Positions 24,369 through 33,129 of a stretch of DNA of 64,000 nt are shown here, in pieces (within the stretch, counting starts at the first letter, position 1; each line of letters starts with the position of its first letter). Made by a program: the position numbers and the translations under genes. Source of the stretch: Gallionella sp. (GTDB taxonomy: Bacteria > Pseudomonadota > Gammaproteobacteria > Burkholderiales > Gallionellaceae). The stretch is taken from contig JALNYK010000006.1 of the NCBI GenBank assembly GCA_023229845.1, positions 1 through 64,000 of the forward strand, in the 5' to 3' direction. The notes below the pieces were generated by a model that saw only the letters and a program-made list of their open reading frames with translations, ran no database searches and was not told the origin of the DNA.

Positions 24369-24496
24369 GCCCGCAGATTACGCAGATTAACGCAGATTTC
24401 CATGCACTTATGCTCGATAAGTGCATCACCTAAAAGGTGCCTGATTAACGGGTTAGCTTGTTGTTTAATCTGAGGAAATCTGCGTAATCTGCGGGC
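24369..24496. repeat. 128-bp inverted-repeat mini-element, GCCCGCAGATTACGCAGATT family
   Basis: The left end GCCCGCAGATTACGCAGATT and right end AATCTGCGTAATCTGCGGGC are exact reverse complements of 20 bases. Inside are a CTTATGCTCGATAAG and a CACCTAAAAGGTG hairpin. It lies within the operon between rubredoxin and its reductase and contains no gene. Confidence 0.88.
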
Positions 24497-24526
24497 AACT
24501 GTTTTAGGATAAAAGGAGAGATTCAA

Positions 24527-25675
24527 ATGGCCCCCATCGTCGTACTGGGCAGCGGCCTGGCCGGATATTCGGCGATACGCGAACTGCGCAAGCTGGACCG
24601 CGACCTGCCGGTCACGCTGCTGTCGCGCGACGGCGGGGACTACTACTCCAAGCCCATGCTCTCGAATGCGCTGGCGCAGCGCAAGGATGCCGCCGGCTTG
24701 GTGCTCGTGCCGGCGGCGGAGATGGCGGAACAGCTCGGCATCGAGCTGCGTGCACATTGCGAGGCGAGTTCCATCGATGCGACGAACAAGTGTTTGCAGA
24801 CCGCGCAGGGTGAGTTGCGCTACAGCCGACTGTTGCTGGCGCTGGGCGCGGATGCGATCCGCATCCCGTTGCAGGGCGATGCGGCCAACTGTGTGATGTC
24901 GGTGAACGATCATGGCGACTACGCGCGTTTCCGCGCTGCGCTGCACGGCAAGAAACGTATCGCCATCATGGGAGGCGGCCTGATCGGCTGCGAGTTCGCC
25001 AACGACCTGGCATCGGCTGGGCATGCCGTCAGCGTCATCGACCCCGGCCCGTATCCGCTCGCCAGCCTGATGCCAGAACAGGCCGGTTCGCGGCTGCTCG
25101 TCCCGCTGGCCGCACTCGGCGTCGACTGGTATTTCAATACCTCGGTGGGCAGCGTCGATGCGGCGGCATCCGGTTACACGCTCACGCTGGCGAACGGCGT
25201 CTCGCTGCACGCCGACCTGGTGCTCTCCGCCGTCGGCCTGCGCCCGCGCATCGCGCTGGCCAGAGAGGCCGGTCTGGCGGCGAATCGCGGCGTCGCGGTG
25301 GACGCCCGCCTGCGCAGCAGCGACCCGGACATCTACGCGCTCGGCGACTGCGCCGAGATCGAAGGCAGGGTGCTGCCCTTCGTGCTGCCCATCATGCATG
25401 CCGCGCGGGCGCTGGCACGCACGCTGGCCGGCGAGGAGACGCAGGCCGTTTTCCCGGCGATGCCGGTGGTGGTGAAGACGCCCGCCCATCCCGTCGCCGT
25501 GCTGCCGGTCGCGCGCGATGCCGCAGGCAGTTGGCAGACGCTGGCCTCCGGCGACGGCATCAAGATGGCCTTCGTCGACGAGGCGGGCCGGATGAGCGGA
25601 TTCGTGCTGACCGGGCAATATGCCGGGGAACGCAGCGAGATGACGAAGCGGGTGGGCATGTCGCTGGCGGGCTGA
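24527..25675 (+). CDS. FAD-dependent NAD(P)H:rubredoxin reductase
   Basis: A 382-residue pyridine nucleotide-disulfide oxidoreductase-type protein without a redox disulfide. It has the FAD motif IVVLGSGLAGYSAIREL (residues 4-20), the NAD motif IAIMGGGLIGCEFANDLASAG (about 146) and the second FAD motif DIYALGDCAEI (about 268). Position directly after rubrerythrin and rubredoxin makes it the probable electron donor that regenerates rubredoxin for peroxide reduction. AAAGGAG precedes the ATG. Confidence 0.9.
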   Translation: MAPIVVLGSGLAGYSAIRELRKLDRDLPVTLLSRDGGDYYSKPMLSNALAQRKDAAGLVLVPAAEMAEQLGIELRAHCEASSIDATNKCLQTAQGELRYSRLLLALGADAIRIPLQGDAANCVMSVNDHGDYARFRAALHGKKRIAIMGGGLIGCEFANDLASAGHAVSVIDPGPYPLASLMPEQAGSRLLVPLAALGVDWYFNTSVGSVDAAASGYTLTLANGVSLHADLVLSAVGLRPRIALAREAGLAANRGVAVDARLRSSDPDIYALGDCAEIEGRVLPFVLPIMHAARALARTLAGEETQAVFPAMPVVVKTPAHPVAVLPVARDAAGSWQTLASGDGIKMAFVDEAGRMSGFVLTGQYAGERSEMTKRVGMSLAG

Positions 25676-25769
25676 GCCTGTCGGGCGATACCATCGCCGT
25701 CGCCGGATACAGCAAGGTCGCGGCCCGATGTGGTCGCGGGGTTTTCAATCAATCTTAAGGAGAACGATC

Positions 25770-26252
25770 ATGAGCAAAACCAGTGCAATCAACATCGGCA
25801 TCCCCGAAAAGGACCGAAAGAAAGTCGCCGACGGCCTGTCGCGCATGCTGGCCGACACCTACACGCTGTATCTCAAGACCCACAACTTCCACTGGAACGT
25901 CACCGGCCCGATGTTCCAGACCCTGCACCTGATGTTCATGACCCAGTACACCGAAGCCTGGAACGCCGTGGATCTCGTCGCCGAACGCATCCGCGCGCTG
26001 GGCTACCCCGCCCCCGGCAGCTACAAGGAATTCGCCGACCTGACCAGCATCAAGGACAGCAGCGGCAAGGTGAGCGCGAAGGACATGATTAAGCAGCTCG
26101 TCGAAGGCCAGGAAGCCGTCGTCCGCACCGCCCGCGCAGTGCTGCCCATCGCCGAAAAGGCCGGCGACCAGCCGACGGTAGACCTGCTCTCCGCCCGCAT
26201 GGAGGTGCATGAAAAGAATGCGTGGATGTTGCGCAGCCTGCTGGAGGAGTAA
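25770..26252 (+). CDS. dps: Dps-family ferritin-like DNA-protection protein
   Basis: A 160-residue Dps. The ferroxidase ligands are in THNFHWNVTGPMFQTLHLMF and DLVAERIRALGYPAPGS, a pattern shared by Dps dodecamers in which the iron site lies at the dimer interface. It oxidises and stores Fe(II) with hydrogen peroxide and shields DNA. It is the last gene of the peroxide-defence operon, with a ribosome binding site AAGGAG before the ATG at 25770. Longer in-frame codons from 25728 are not family sequence. Confidence 0.95.
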   Translation: MSKTSAINIGIPEKDRKKVADGLSRMLADTYTLYLKTHNFHWNVTGPMFQTLHLMFMTQYTEAWNAVDLVAERIRALGYPAPGSYKEFADLTSIKDSSGKVSAKDMIKQLVEGQEAVVRTARAVLPIAEKAGDQPTVDLLSARMEVHEKNAWMLRSLLEE

Positions 26253-26337
26253 CCGGAACTGAGGTTACTGCTGCGCTCACACATTCTTTCGGTGAAGACT
26301 CATGCGGCGGTTTTTCGCCGCGTGATGTCGGAACCAA

Positions 26338-26376
26338 AAGAACGCCAAGATGTTGCGCAGCCTGTCGGAAGAGTAA
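26338..26376 (+). pseudogene. Remnant of a duplicated dps 3' end
   Basis: The reading KNAKMLRSLSEE-stop at 26338-26376 repeats the last residues of Dps (KNAWMLRSLLEE-stop), with 10 of 12 residues identical, 124 bases after the real stop codon. No upstream dps sequence is visible. It may be the scar of a tandem duplication that was deleted, or of recombination between two dps-like genes. Confidence 0.6.
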
Positions 26377-26383
26377 CCCTATC

Positions 26384-26475
26384 ATAGGGCGGAAAAGCGC
26401 AGCGCCTTCCGCCGTATGAAGAGCAATCGAAACCGCATTCGGCGGATAACGCCTACGGCTCATCCGCCCCTACGC
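26384..26475. repeat. REP pair downstream of dps
   Basis: Two hairpin units: ATAGGGCGGAAAAGCGCAGC followed by its partner GCGCCTTCCGCC (26384-26417), and CGGCGGATAACGCC facing GGCTCATCCGCCCC (26438-26475). They probably act as a bidirectional transcription boundary between dps and the lipoprotein gene. Confidence 0.7.
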
Positions 26476-26536
26476 GAACTGCCCATTTTTGATTCAGAAA
26501 GCCATGAGTTCCTATTGCCTTTGTGCTCCAAACTTT

Positions 26537-26803
26537 CTACTGTAATGCTCTCTTAAGGGCTGCCGCTTCTCTAGCCCCTTGTTCTTTCCAAAGCTGCTCA
26601 AAGGCTTCGGCTTTCATTTTATTGTTCGCTTCACGCGCGGAATCACAGTTAATAACATTGGCTTTCTCTGAGCACTCCTGTAATTTCTGAGGAACCTCAT
26701 CCCTGTGAGATAAATAATATTCGGTTGATTTCACCGGCTCACCGCAAGCAGAAAGGCATAAAGAAATTGAAATGCTAGCTGCAATGGCAATGGACTTTTT
26801 CAT
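26537..26803 (-). CDS. EexN-like small lipoprotein
   Basis: An 88-residue protein with a lipoprotein signal peptide (MKKSIAIAASISISLCLSAC, lipobox LSAC with Cys20). The mature part STEYYLSHRDEVPQKLQECSEKANVINCDSAREANNKMKAEA has the YY..H...R and paired-cysteine pattern of EexN-type entry-exclusion lipoproteins found on conjugative elements and scattered on chromosomes. No conjugation genes are nearby. The gene is less GC-rich than its neighbours and probably accessory. An AAAAGG ribosome binding site lies upstream. Confidence 0.7.
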   Translation of the reverse strand: MKKSIAIAASISISLCLSACGEPVKSTEYYLSHRDEVPQKLQECSEKANVINCDSAREANNKMKAEAFEQLWKEQGAREAAALKRALQ

Positions 26804-27198
26804 AGCACTTACCTTTTAAATTAAACGAAAATAATTCGCCGGACGCCCACAGATTTCATTCCTTCTGGTTATCCGACCGACCGGAAGTCTCTCTGCTCCC
26901 CCTTTTCCCGTCAATAGGCCGATATGCCTATATATTCCGGCCTATTGCTTTCGAACATCCGGCTTCGGCTTACGTACTCTTGCCGCTCCCATGCCGATGA
27001 CCATAATCTTCTACCGAAGATCGGCATACAGACTGATGCGGTAGTCCGGTAGGAACTTCGTCATGGTTATACTCAGTTTTACTTGAGTGCGTATAACTGC
27101 ATTTCTTGGCGGAATGGGCGAAATCGCAAACTTCTTCGTTTGGTTGGCGGCTCTGACATCCGCCAGCGTTCAGCGCATTTCTGCGACAATCGCGCCCT
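26804..27198. other. 395-bp intergenic region with palindromes, no gene supported
   Basis: It holds the AT-centred palindrome AATAGGCCG ... CGGCCTATT (26913-26945), a pair of 8-bp arms ATGCCGAT/ATCGGCAT (around 26990-27030) and an imperfect hairpin GTTATACTCA / TGAGTGCGTATAAC (around 27063-27096). The last one lies about 100 bases before priA. I found no convincing coding sequence or known RNA here. Confidence 0.5.
26913..26945. repeat. AATAGGCCG palindrome with GCCTATATATTCCGGC core
   Basis: A 9-bp perfect arm pair flanks a core that shares GCCTATATATTCCGG with the region 38354-38415. Confidence 0.6.
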
Positions 27199-29367
27199 AT
27201 GTCCATAGTCCGCGTCGCCCTCGATATCCCGCTGCCCTCCCTGTTCGATTATTCGACGGAAGAACTAGCCGTACCCGGCCAGCGGGTGATCGTGCCGTTC
27301 GGGCGGCGGCAGATGGTCGGGGTGGTTATGGAATGCACTTTGACCTCCGACATGGATGCGGAGCGCATCAAGCCGGTGACGCAGTTGCTGCACGACGGCG
27401 CGCCGCTATCGGCGGAGTTGCTCGATCTGTTGCGCTTCTGCAGCGACTACTATCGCCATCCGATCGGGCCGGTGGTGCTGTCCGCGCTGCCGACGCGGTT
27501 GCGTTCGGATAAGCCGTTACCGGTGAAGCCGCCGGAGAACTATAGTCTGAGCGTGGCCGGTGCGGCGCTGAACCTCGACGATTTTCCGAAGCGCAAGGTG
27601 GTGCAGCGGCGCATCCTCGCGCGGCTCGCGGCGGGGGCGGCGAGCCTGACGCAACTCAAGGGCATCTCGGCGACGGCGGGGGCGCAATTGAAGGCGCTGC
27701 TACAGGACGGTTACATCGAACATTGCGACGAAGTCGTCGCGGTCGCGGAGCACAAGCTGGTCGGCGCGCATACGCTGACCGACGAGCAGCAGGACGCGGT
27801 GGATGCGGTCGAGCAGGCCAAGGGTTACGCCTGCTTTTTGCTGCACGGCGTCACCGGCAGCGGCAAGACCGAGGTGTATGTGCACCTGATGCACGATGTC
27901 TTGGCGCGAGGTGGCGAACAGGTGCTGCTGCTGGTGCCGGAGATCAATCTGACGCCGCAACTGGAGCAGTATTTCCGCAGCCGCTTTCCCGACACGTCGT
28001 TTGCCAGCCTGCACAGCGGGCTGTCCGAGGGCGAGCGGTTGCACAACTGGCAGCAGGCGCAATCGGGCGCGGCGCAGATCGTGTTGGGCACGCGGTTGTC
28101 GGTGTTCGCCGAGCTGCCGAGGCTGGCCCTGATCATCGTCGACGAGGAGCACGACGGTTCGTTCAAGCAGCAGGACGGGTTGCGCTATTCGGCGCGCGAC
28201 GTGGCGATCTTCCGCGCGAATCAGCGCGGCATCCCCATCGTGCTGGGTTCGGCCACGCCGTCGCTGGAGACGTATCACAACGCGCAGAGCGGGCGTTACC
28301 GGATGCTGAAACTTTCCGGCCGCGCGCTGGCCGCGGCGACGCTGCCGCAGGTGCGCTGCGTCAACGTGAACCACACGGTGATGCATCACGGCATCAGCGA
28401 AAACTTGTTGCGCGACATCGAGCAGCGCATCGCGCGTCGCGAACAGAGTCTGCTGTTCATTAACCGCCGCGGCTATGCGCCGGTGCTGATGTGCTCCGGC
28501 TGCGGCTGGCTTTCCAACTGCAAACATTGCGCCGGCAAGATGGTGCTGCACCTGAAGGACAGGCGGCTGCGCTGCCACCATTGCGGCTACCAGATACGCG
28601 TGCCGACGGCCTGCCCCGAGTGCGGCAACGCCGACCTGAAACCGGTCGGCAGCGGCACGCAGCGCATCGAGGAGGTGTTGCAGGAGCGCTTCCCCGAAGC
28701 CCGGATATTGAGGGTCGATCGCGACAGCACGCGCAACAAGCGCGCCTGGCAGGAGATGCGCGAGCAGATACACGCGAACGAGGTGGACATCCTGGTCGGC
28801 ACGCAGATGCTGGCGAAGGGCCACGACTTCCCCGCGCTGACGCTGGTCGGCGTGCTGAATCCGGACAGCGCGCTGTACAGCAGCGACTTCCGCGCGCCGG
28901 AGCGGCTGTTCGCGCAGCTCGCGCAGGTGGCGGGGCGCGCCGGGCGCGCCGACAAGCCCGGCGAGGTGCTGATCCAGACCGCGTTCCCCGATCATCCGCT
29001 GTATCGCGCGCTGCAGCGCCACGACTTTGACGGTTTCGCCGCCGCGCAGCTCGCCGAGCGCCAGATGGCGGGCTTCCCGCCGTTCGTCTATCAGGCGATG
29101 CTGCGCGCGGAGGCGCTGGACGAGAACGAGGTGTTTGGCTTTCTCAACAAGGCGCGCACCGCCGCGGTCGAGTTGAAGATGGAGGTGGAGATACTCGGCG
29201 TCGTGCCCGCCGCGCTGCCGCGCCGCGCGAATCATGTGCGCGCGCAACTGCTGATCCAGGCGAGCACGCGCAAGGCGTTGCAGCAGTTTCTGCGCGCCTG
29301 GCGGCTGGACGCGCTGCCCGCGCAAAAATTGCGCTGGTCGCTGGATGTCGATCCGCAGGAATTCTGA
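27199..29367 (+). CDS. priA: Primosomal protein N', replication restart helicase
   Basis: A 722-residue PriA. The 3'-DNA-binding N-terminal domain starts RVALDIPLPSLFDYSTEE; the SF2 helicase core has LLHGVTGSGKTEVYVHL (Walker A), IIVDEEHDGSFKQQDG (motif II), LGSATPSLETY (motif III) and QVAGRAGRADKPGEV (motif VI). The zinc-binding insert carries the eight cysteines in CSGCGWLSNCKHC and CHHCGY...CPECG. PriA reloads the replisome at abandoned forks. It is monocistronic in appearance and preceded by 395 non-coding bases. Confidence 0.96.
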   Translation: MSIVRVALDIPLPSLFDYSTEELAVPGQRVIVPFGRRQMVGVVMECTLTSDMDAERIKPVTQLLHDGAPLSAELLDLLRFCSDYYRHPIGPVVLSALPTRLRSDKPLPVKPPENYSLSVAGAALNLDDFPKRKVVQRRILARLAAGAASLTQLKGISATAGAQLKALLQDGYIEHCDEVVAVAEHKLVGAHTLTDEQQDAVDAVEQAKGYACFLLHGVTGSGKTEVYVHLMHDVLARGGEQVLLLVPEINLTPQLEQYFRSRFPDTSFASLHSGLSEGERLHNWQQAQSGAAQIVLGTRLSVFAELPRLALIIVDEEHDGSFKQQDGLRYSARDVAIFRANQRGIPIVLGSATPSLETYHNAQSGRYRMLKLSGRALAAATLPQVRCVNVNHTVMHHGISENLLRDIEQRIARREQSLLFINRRGYAPVLMCSGCGWLSNCKHCAGKMVLHLKDRRLRCHHCGYQIRVPTACPECGNADLKPVGSGTQRIEEVLQERFPEARILRVDRDSTRNKRAWQEMREQIHANEVDILVGTQMLAKGHDFPALTLVGVLNPDSALYSSDFRAPERLFAQLAQVAGRAGRADKPGEVLIQTAFPDHPLYRALQRHDFDGFAAAQLAERQMAGFPPFVYQAMLRAEALDENEVFGFLNKARTAAVELKMEVEILGVVPAALPRRANHVRAQLLIQASTRKALQQFLRAWRLDALPAQKLRWSLDVDPQEF

Positions 29368-29459
29368 GTAACGGCGTATGGAATAGCCCAGATAGACTAT
29401 AAGTTTGCGCTAATGTGGGAGCTATAATGCCTCCAGTTCAAATCGTCAGGGAGAAGGAA

Positions 29460-30224
29460 ATGAGCAAGGATCTGCAAAAGGAAATTCAACGTTTCACACT
29501 GGCCGATCTGGCCTTGCCGGTGAAGACCTTGTTCACCGGATATTTGCTGGTGATCGGCTTGGGTCTGTTGTTTGCCGGCGGACAGATCATGCTGACTCAC
29601 GGTATGGCCGACGGCAAGTTCGGTCTGTCGGTAGACGACATCGTTTACAGCTACCACGGCAATCGCGAAGGCGAGGGCGGTGCGAAGCTGGTCGCCAAGC
29701 TCAATGGATCGATGAAGAACAATGCGCCACCCGAGGTGCGTCTGGCGATGATCAAGTGGGTGGAAAACGGCGCGACGCAGCAAGAGTGGGATGAGCGCAT
29801 CTCTATCGACGTGGACCAGTATTGCTCGCCCTGTCATGCCAACATGCCGGGCATTCCCGATATCAGCGACAAGGTCGTGATGGATGAAATGGTCAAGATC
29901 GATGAAGGGCAGCCGGTGTCCACGCTTACTCGCGTTTCGCACATCCACCTGTTCGGCATCAGCTTCATCTTCTTTTTCGTGGGCTGGATATTCACCTATG
30001 CGACCGGCATTTCGCCGATGAAAAAGGCGATCCTGATTTTCACGCCGTTCGCGTTCCTGATTGTCGACGTTCTCGCGTGGTGGCTGACCAAGTGGAGCCC
30101 GAACTTCGCATGGCTGGTGATCATCGGCGGTTTCGGCTACAGCCTTGCCGCGACCATCATGATCTTCACTTCGCTGTACCAGATGTGGGTGTTGCCTTTG
30201 CGCACGCTGAAGGCCAATAAATAG
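29460..30224 (+). CDS. Predicted membrane-bound monohaem c-type cytochrome
   Basis: A 254-residue protein with one N-terminal helix (about 27-43), a periplasmic segment of about 120 residues containing a single haem c site C122-S-P-C125-H126, and three C-terminal helices (about 166-183, 190-208, 217-240). Histidines 161 and 163 sit at the start of the second helix and Met129 follows the haem site. I do not recognise a named enzyme family. It probably relays electrons at the outer face of the inner membrane; partner and direction are unknown. GAGAAGGA before ATG 29460 supports the start. It is followed by a Rossmann protein and an FAD oxidoreductase on the same strand. Confidence 0.75.
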   Translation: MSKDLQKEIQRFTLADLALPVKTLFTGYLLVIGLGLLFAGGQIMLTHGMADGKFGLSVDDIVYSYHGNREGEGGAKLVAKLNGSMKNNAPPEVRLAMIKWVENGATQQEWDERISIDVDQYCSPCHANMPGIPDISDKVVMDEMVKIDEGQPVSTLTRVSHIHLFGISFIFFFVGWIFTYATGISPMKKAILIFTPFAFLIVDVLAWWLTKWSPNFAWLVIIGGFGYSLAATIMIFTSLYQMWVLPLRTLKANK

Positions 30225-30312
30225 CAATACGGAAATGCGGTCGCGAGACCACGATTTGTAGTTGTTGCACGCAGTGGCAGTTGGGTATTTTTTCAACATC
30301 AGGGAGAAGAAC

Positions 30313-30690
30313 ATGCAAAAGCAAGCAATCGCAATCGTAGGTCTGGGCAGGGTGGGGTCGGTATTTCTGGAAAAACTGATGGGGCAATCCAGCAAGGGAG
30401 TTGAAATCGTCGCCGTCGCGGAAAAAGGCGAGACTGCCGGGGCTTCATTCGCCAAGGCTAACGGCATCGAAAATTTGAGCATCGACCAACTGGTTGCCAA
30501 GGGCGGCGATATCGACATCCTGTTCGATCTGACCGGATCGGCAGCGGTGCGTCAGGAACTCAGGGAAAGATTGATGGGGTCCGGAAACCGCCACACGGTG
30601 ATCGCCACGGAGAGCGTCGCCTTGCTGATCTGGGCGCTGATTACCGATGGCGAGGACTTGCCCGATGTCCACGGTAAAACCGGCTATTAA
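30313..30690 (+). CDS. Single-domain Rossmann-fold NAD(P)-binding protein
   Basis: A 125-residue protein beginning MQKQAIAIVGLGRVGSVFLEKLM, a GxGxxG dinucleotide-binding fold like that of homoserine or aspartate dehydrogenase NAD domains. The rest (DILFDLTGSAAVRQELRERL, HTVIATESVALLIWALI) continues that fold, but no catalytic domain follows. It may bind NAD(P) as a regulator or form a complex. A GGGAGAAG ribosome binding site precedes the ATG. It lies 88 bases after the cytochrome gene and 43 bases before the FAD oxidoreductase, so an operon is plausible. Confidence 0.7.
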   Translation: MQKQAIAIVGLGRVGSVFLEKLMGQSSKGVEIVAVAEKGETAGASFAKANGIENLSIDQLVAKGGDIDILFDLTGSAAVRQELRERLMGSGNRHTVIATESVALLIWALITDGEDLPDVHGKTGY

Positions 30691-30733
30691 TCGCCTGGTC
30701 GGTTTCAAAGGTATTTTTTCTGCACGGCTCAAA

Positions 30734-32146
30734 ATGATCGAACTTGAAAATGTGATTCACTCCCTGGCGGCTCTCGTTGCCGGGGATGCCGTGTTGACCG
30801 GTGTGGAGGCCGCGCCTTACTGCAAGGACTGGCGCGGTCGTTATTTCGGGGATGCGATTGCTGTCGTATTCCCTGCCGATACCCAACAAGTCGGCGCAGT
30901 TGTGAAGCTGTGCGCCGACAATAATATTTCCATTGTGCCGCAGGGCGGCAACACCAGCCTGTGCGGCGCATCGGTGCCGCTGGCGGACGGCACGAAACAG
31001 GTTGTCGTGAACCTGTCGCGGATAAACCGCATCCGCAACGTGGATGCGACCAACTACACGATGACCGTTGAGGCGGGCTGCAAGCTCGCCTCGTTGTACG
31101 AGGCGGCGGAACAGGCGAACCGGCTGTTCCCGCTCGGCCTGACCGCGATCGCGCCGCATTGCGAGATCGGCGGCAACCTCTCGACCAACGCCGGCGGCAT
31201 AGGCGTGCTGCGCTACGGCAGCGCGCGCGACATGGTGCTAGGGCTGGAAGTGGTGCTGCCCGACGGGCGCATCTGGAACGGCCTGCGCGCCCTGCGCAAG
31301 GACAACACCGGCTACGACTTGAAGCACCTGTTCGTCGGCGCGGAAGGCACGCTGGGCATCATCACCGCCGCGGTGCTGAAGCTCCATCCGCGCCCGCGTT
31401 CGGTCGCGACCGCCTGCATCGCGCTGCGCGACCCTGCGGCCGCGGTCTCGCTGCTTTCTCACCTGCGCTCGACCTGCGGAGACAAGATCACCGGCTTCGA
31501 GATCATCTCGCGCTCCTGCCTGGATTTGGTGTTCAAGCATATACCCGAGACGGTGGAACCGTTCGCGACGCGACACGACTGGATCGTCATCACCCAGCTC
31601 GCCGACGTGCTCGATGCGCCGCTGGATGCCGCATTGAGTGCGGCGCTGGAGATGTTCGAGGAAGGCATCGTCGAATACACGGTGACCGCGGACAAGGAGC
31701 AGGCAGAGCGCTGGTGGACGCTACGCAAGAACATCGCCGAGGCGCAGAAGGCCGAGGGCATCAGCATCAAGCACGATGTCGCCGTGCCGGTCAGCCGCGT
31801 CGCCGAATTCATCGCGCAGGCCAGCGCCGCGTTGCGCGACACCTATTCCGGCATCCGCATCGTCGCCTTCGGCCACATGGGCGACGGCAACATCCACTAC
31901 AACATCTCCATGCTGGATGCCGCGCAGAATCCCGCCTTCATCGAAAGCCACGAGCACGACGTCAACCGCATCGTGTACGAAGTCGTCGCAAAACTCGACG
32001 GCAGCATCAGCGCCGAACACGGCCTGGGCCAGCTCAAACGCGAGGAGATCACGCATTACAAGGATCCGCTGGAGCTGGAGCTGATGCGCAGCATCAAGCG
32101 CACGCTGGACCCGCGCGGCCTGATGAATCCGGGCAAGGTGGTTTGA
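30734..32146 (+). CDS. FAD-binding oxidoreductase of the GlcD/D-2-hydroxyacid dehydrogenase family
   Basis: A 470-residue VAO/PCMH-fold flavoprotein. The FAD domain shows VVFPADTQQVGAVVKLC, VPQGGNTSLCGASVP, the HCEIGGNLSTNAGG motif and VGAEGTLGIIT; the C-terminal FAD-oxidase_C region has GHMGDGNIHYNI and SAEHGLGQLK ending in DPRGLMNPGKV. Members oxidise D-lactate, D-2-hydroxyglutarate or glycolate and pass electrons to quinone or a cytochrome. The substrate cannot be told. No strong ribosome binding site is seen before ATG 30734, and an in-frame ATG at 30647 overlaps the preceding gene. Confidence 0.9.
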   Translation: MIELENVIHSLAALVAGDAVLTGVEAAPYCKDWRGRYFGDAIAVVFPADTQQVGAVVKLCADNNISIVPQGGNTSLCGASVPLADGTKQVVVNLSRINRIRNVDATNYTMTVEAGCKLASLYEAAEQANRLFPLGLTAIAPHCEIGGNLSTNAGGIGVLRYGSARDMVLGLEVVLPDGRIWNGLRALRKDNTGYDLKHLFVGAEGTLGIITAAVLKLHPRPRSVATACIALRDPAAAVSLLSHLRSTCGDKITGFEIISRSCLDLVFKHIPETVEPFATRHDWIVITQLADVLDAPLDAALSAALEMFEEGIVEYTVTADKEQAERWWTLRKNIAEAQKAEGISIKHDVAVPVSRVAEFIAQASAALRDTYSGIRIVAFGHMGDGNIHYNISMLDAAQNPAFIESHEHDVNRIVYEVVAKLDGSISAEHGLGQLKREEITHYKDPLELELMRSIKRTLDPRGLMNPGKVV

Positions 32147-32153
32147 TTGGTAT

Positions 32154-32239
32154 GTAGCCCGGATGAAGCGAAGCAGAATCCGGGAGCAGGTGGACGTAGG
32201 AAACGTTTCCCGGATTCCATTGCATTTCATCCGGGCTAC
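32154..32239. repeat. REP pair, GTAGCCCGGATGAAGCG family
   Basis: Inverted copies of GTAGCCCGGATGAA at the two ends (32154 and 32239) surround a short core with ATTCCGGGA/TCCCGGATT. It is the only copy of this family in the window, eight bases after the flavoprotein stop. Confidence 0.85.
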
Positions 32240-32295
32240 TTCCGGGCATGGTGGTGTAAGCTGTAATCTCCATTTCACTCAACGGAGGCGTCGCA

Positions 32296-33108
32296 ATGGC
32301 TAATCAACCCGAGATCACCAACATGGCCCTGTTCTGCGACTTCGAGAACGTGGCGCTGGGCGTGCGCGACGCCAAGTACGCGCAGTTCGACATCAAGAAA
32401 GTGCTGGAACGCCTGCTGCTCAAGGGCAGCATCGTGGTCAAGAAAGCCTATTGCGACTGGGACCGCTACAAGGAATTCAAGGCGACGATGCACGAGGCTG
32501 CCTTCGAATTAATTGAAATCCCGCATGTGAGGCAAAGCGGCAAAAACTCCGCCGACATCCGCATGGTCGTCGATGCGCTCGACCTCTGTTACACCAAAGC
32601 CCATGTCGATACCTTCGTCATTATCAGCGGCGATTCGGATTTCTCCCCGCTGGTCTCCAAGCTGCGCGAGAACAACAAATACGTGATCGGCATCGGCGTG
32701 AAGGATTCGACTTCCGATCTGCTCTCCGCGAACTGCGACGAGTTCATCTTCTACGACGATCTGGTGCGCGTGCAGGAAGCGAAGAAGAAGCAGGCCGCGA
32801 AGAAGACGCCGCCGAAGGCGAAAGCGAAGCCGGCCGAGGCAAAGGAAGAAGACAAGCGCCAGGAGGCGCTGGATTTCCTCGTCGAGACGGTCGAAGGCCT
32901 GATCTCCGAGCGCGGCTCGGACGAGAAGATCTGGGGCTCGATGGTCAAGACCACGATGCAGCGACGCAAGCCCGGTTTTAACGAATCTTTCTACGGCTAC
33001 CGCTCGTTCCGCGAACTGATGGAAGACGCGCAGCGCAACAAACAAGTTGTGCTGGCGAAAGACGAAAAGTCGGGTCAATACACGTTACGCTTGCCTGCGG
33101 CGGACTAG
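32296..33108 (+). CDS. NYN-domain (PIN-like) nuclease with OST-HTH/LOTUS-type C-terminus
   Basis: A 270-residue protein. The NYN domain (about 8-150) shows the acidic residues of PIN-like nucleases in ALFCDFENVALG, GKNSADIRMVVDALDL and FVIISGDSDFSPLVSKLRENNKYVIGIG. A lysine/alanine-rich linker (about 155-185) leads to a winged-helix OST-HTH-like domain (QEALDFLVETVEGLISERG to LRLPA). Such LabA/DUF88 relatives are thought to cut or bind RNA. The ATG has GGAGG upstream. No partner gene is obvious. Confidence 0.85.
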   Translation: MANQPEITNMALFCDFENVALGVRDAKYAQFDIKKVLERLLLKGSIVVKKAYCDWDRYKEFKATMHEAAFELIEIPHVRQSGKNSADIRMVVDALDLCYTKAHVDTFVIISGDSDFSPLVSKLRENNKYVIGIGVKDSTSDLLSANCDEFIFYDDLVRVQEAKKKQAAKKTPPKAKAKPAEAKEEDKRQEALDFLVETVEGLISERGSDEKIWGSMVKTTMQRRKPGFNESFYGYRSFRELMEDAQRNKQVVLAKDEKSGQYTLRLPAAD

Positions 33109-33129
33109 CGAGCCGCGCGTACCGAGCGA

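Noticed and set aside
26970..27206. 78-codon frame on the minus strand before priA
   Set aside because: Covers palindromic intergenic DNA, has no homology-like features and overlaps the priA start.
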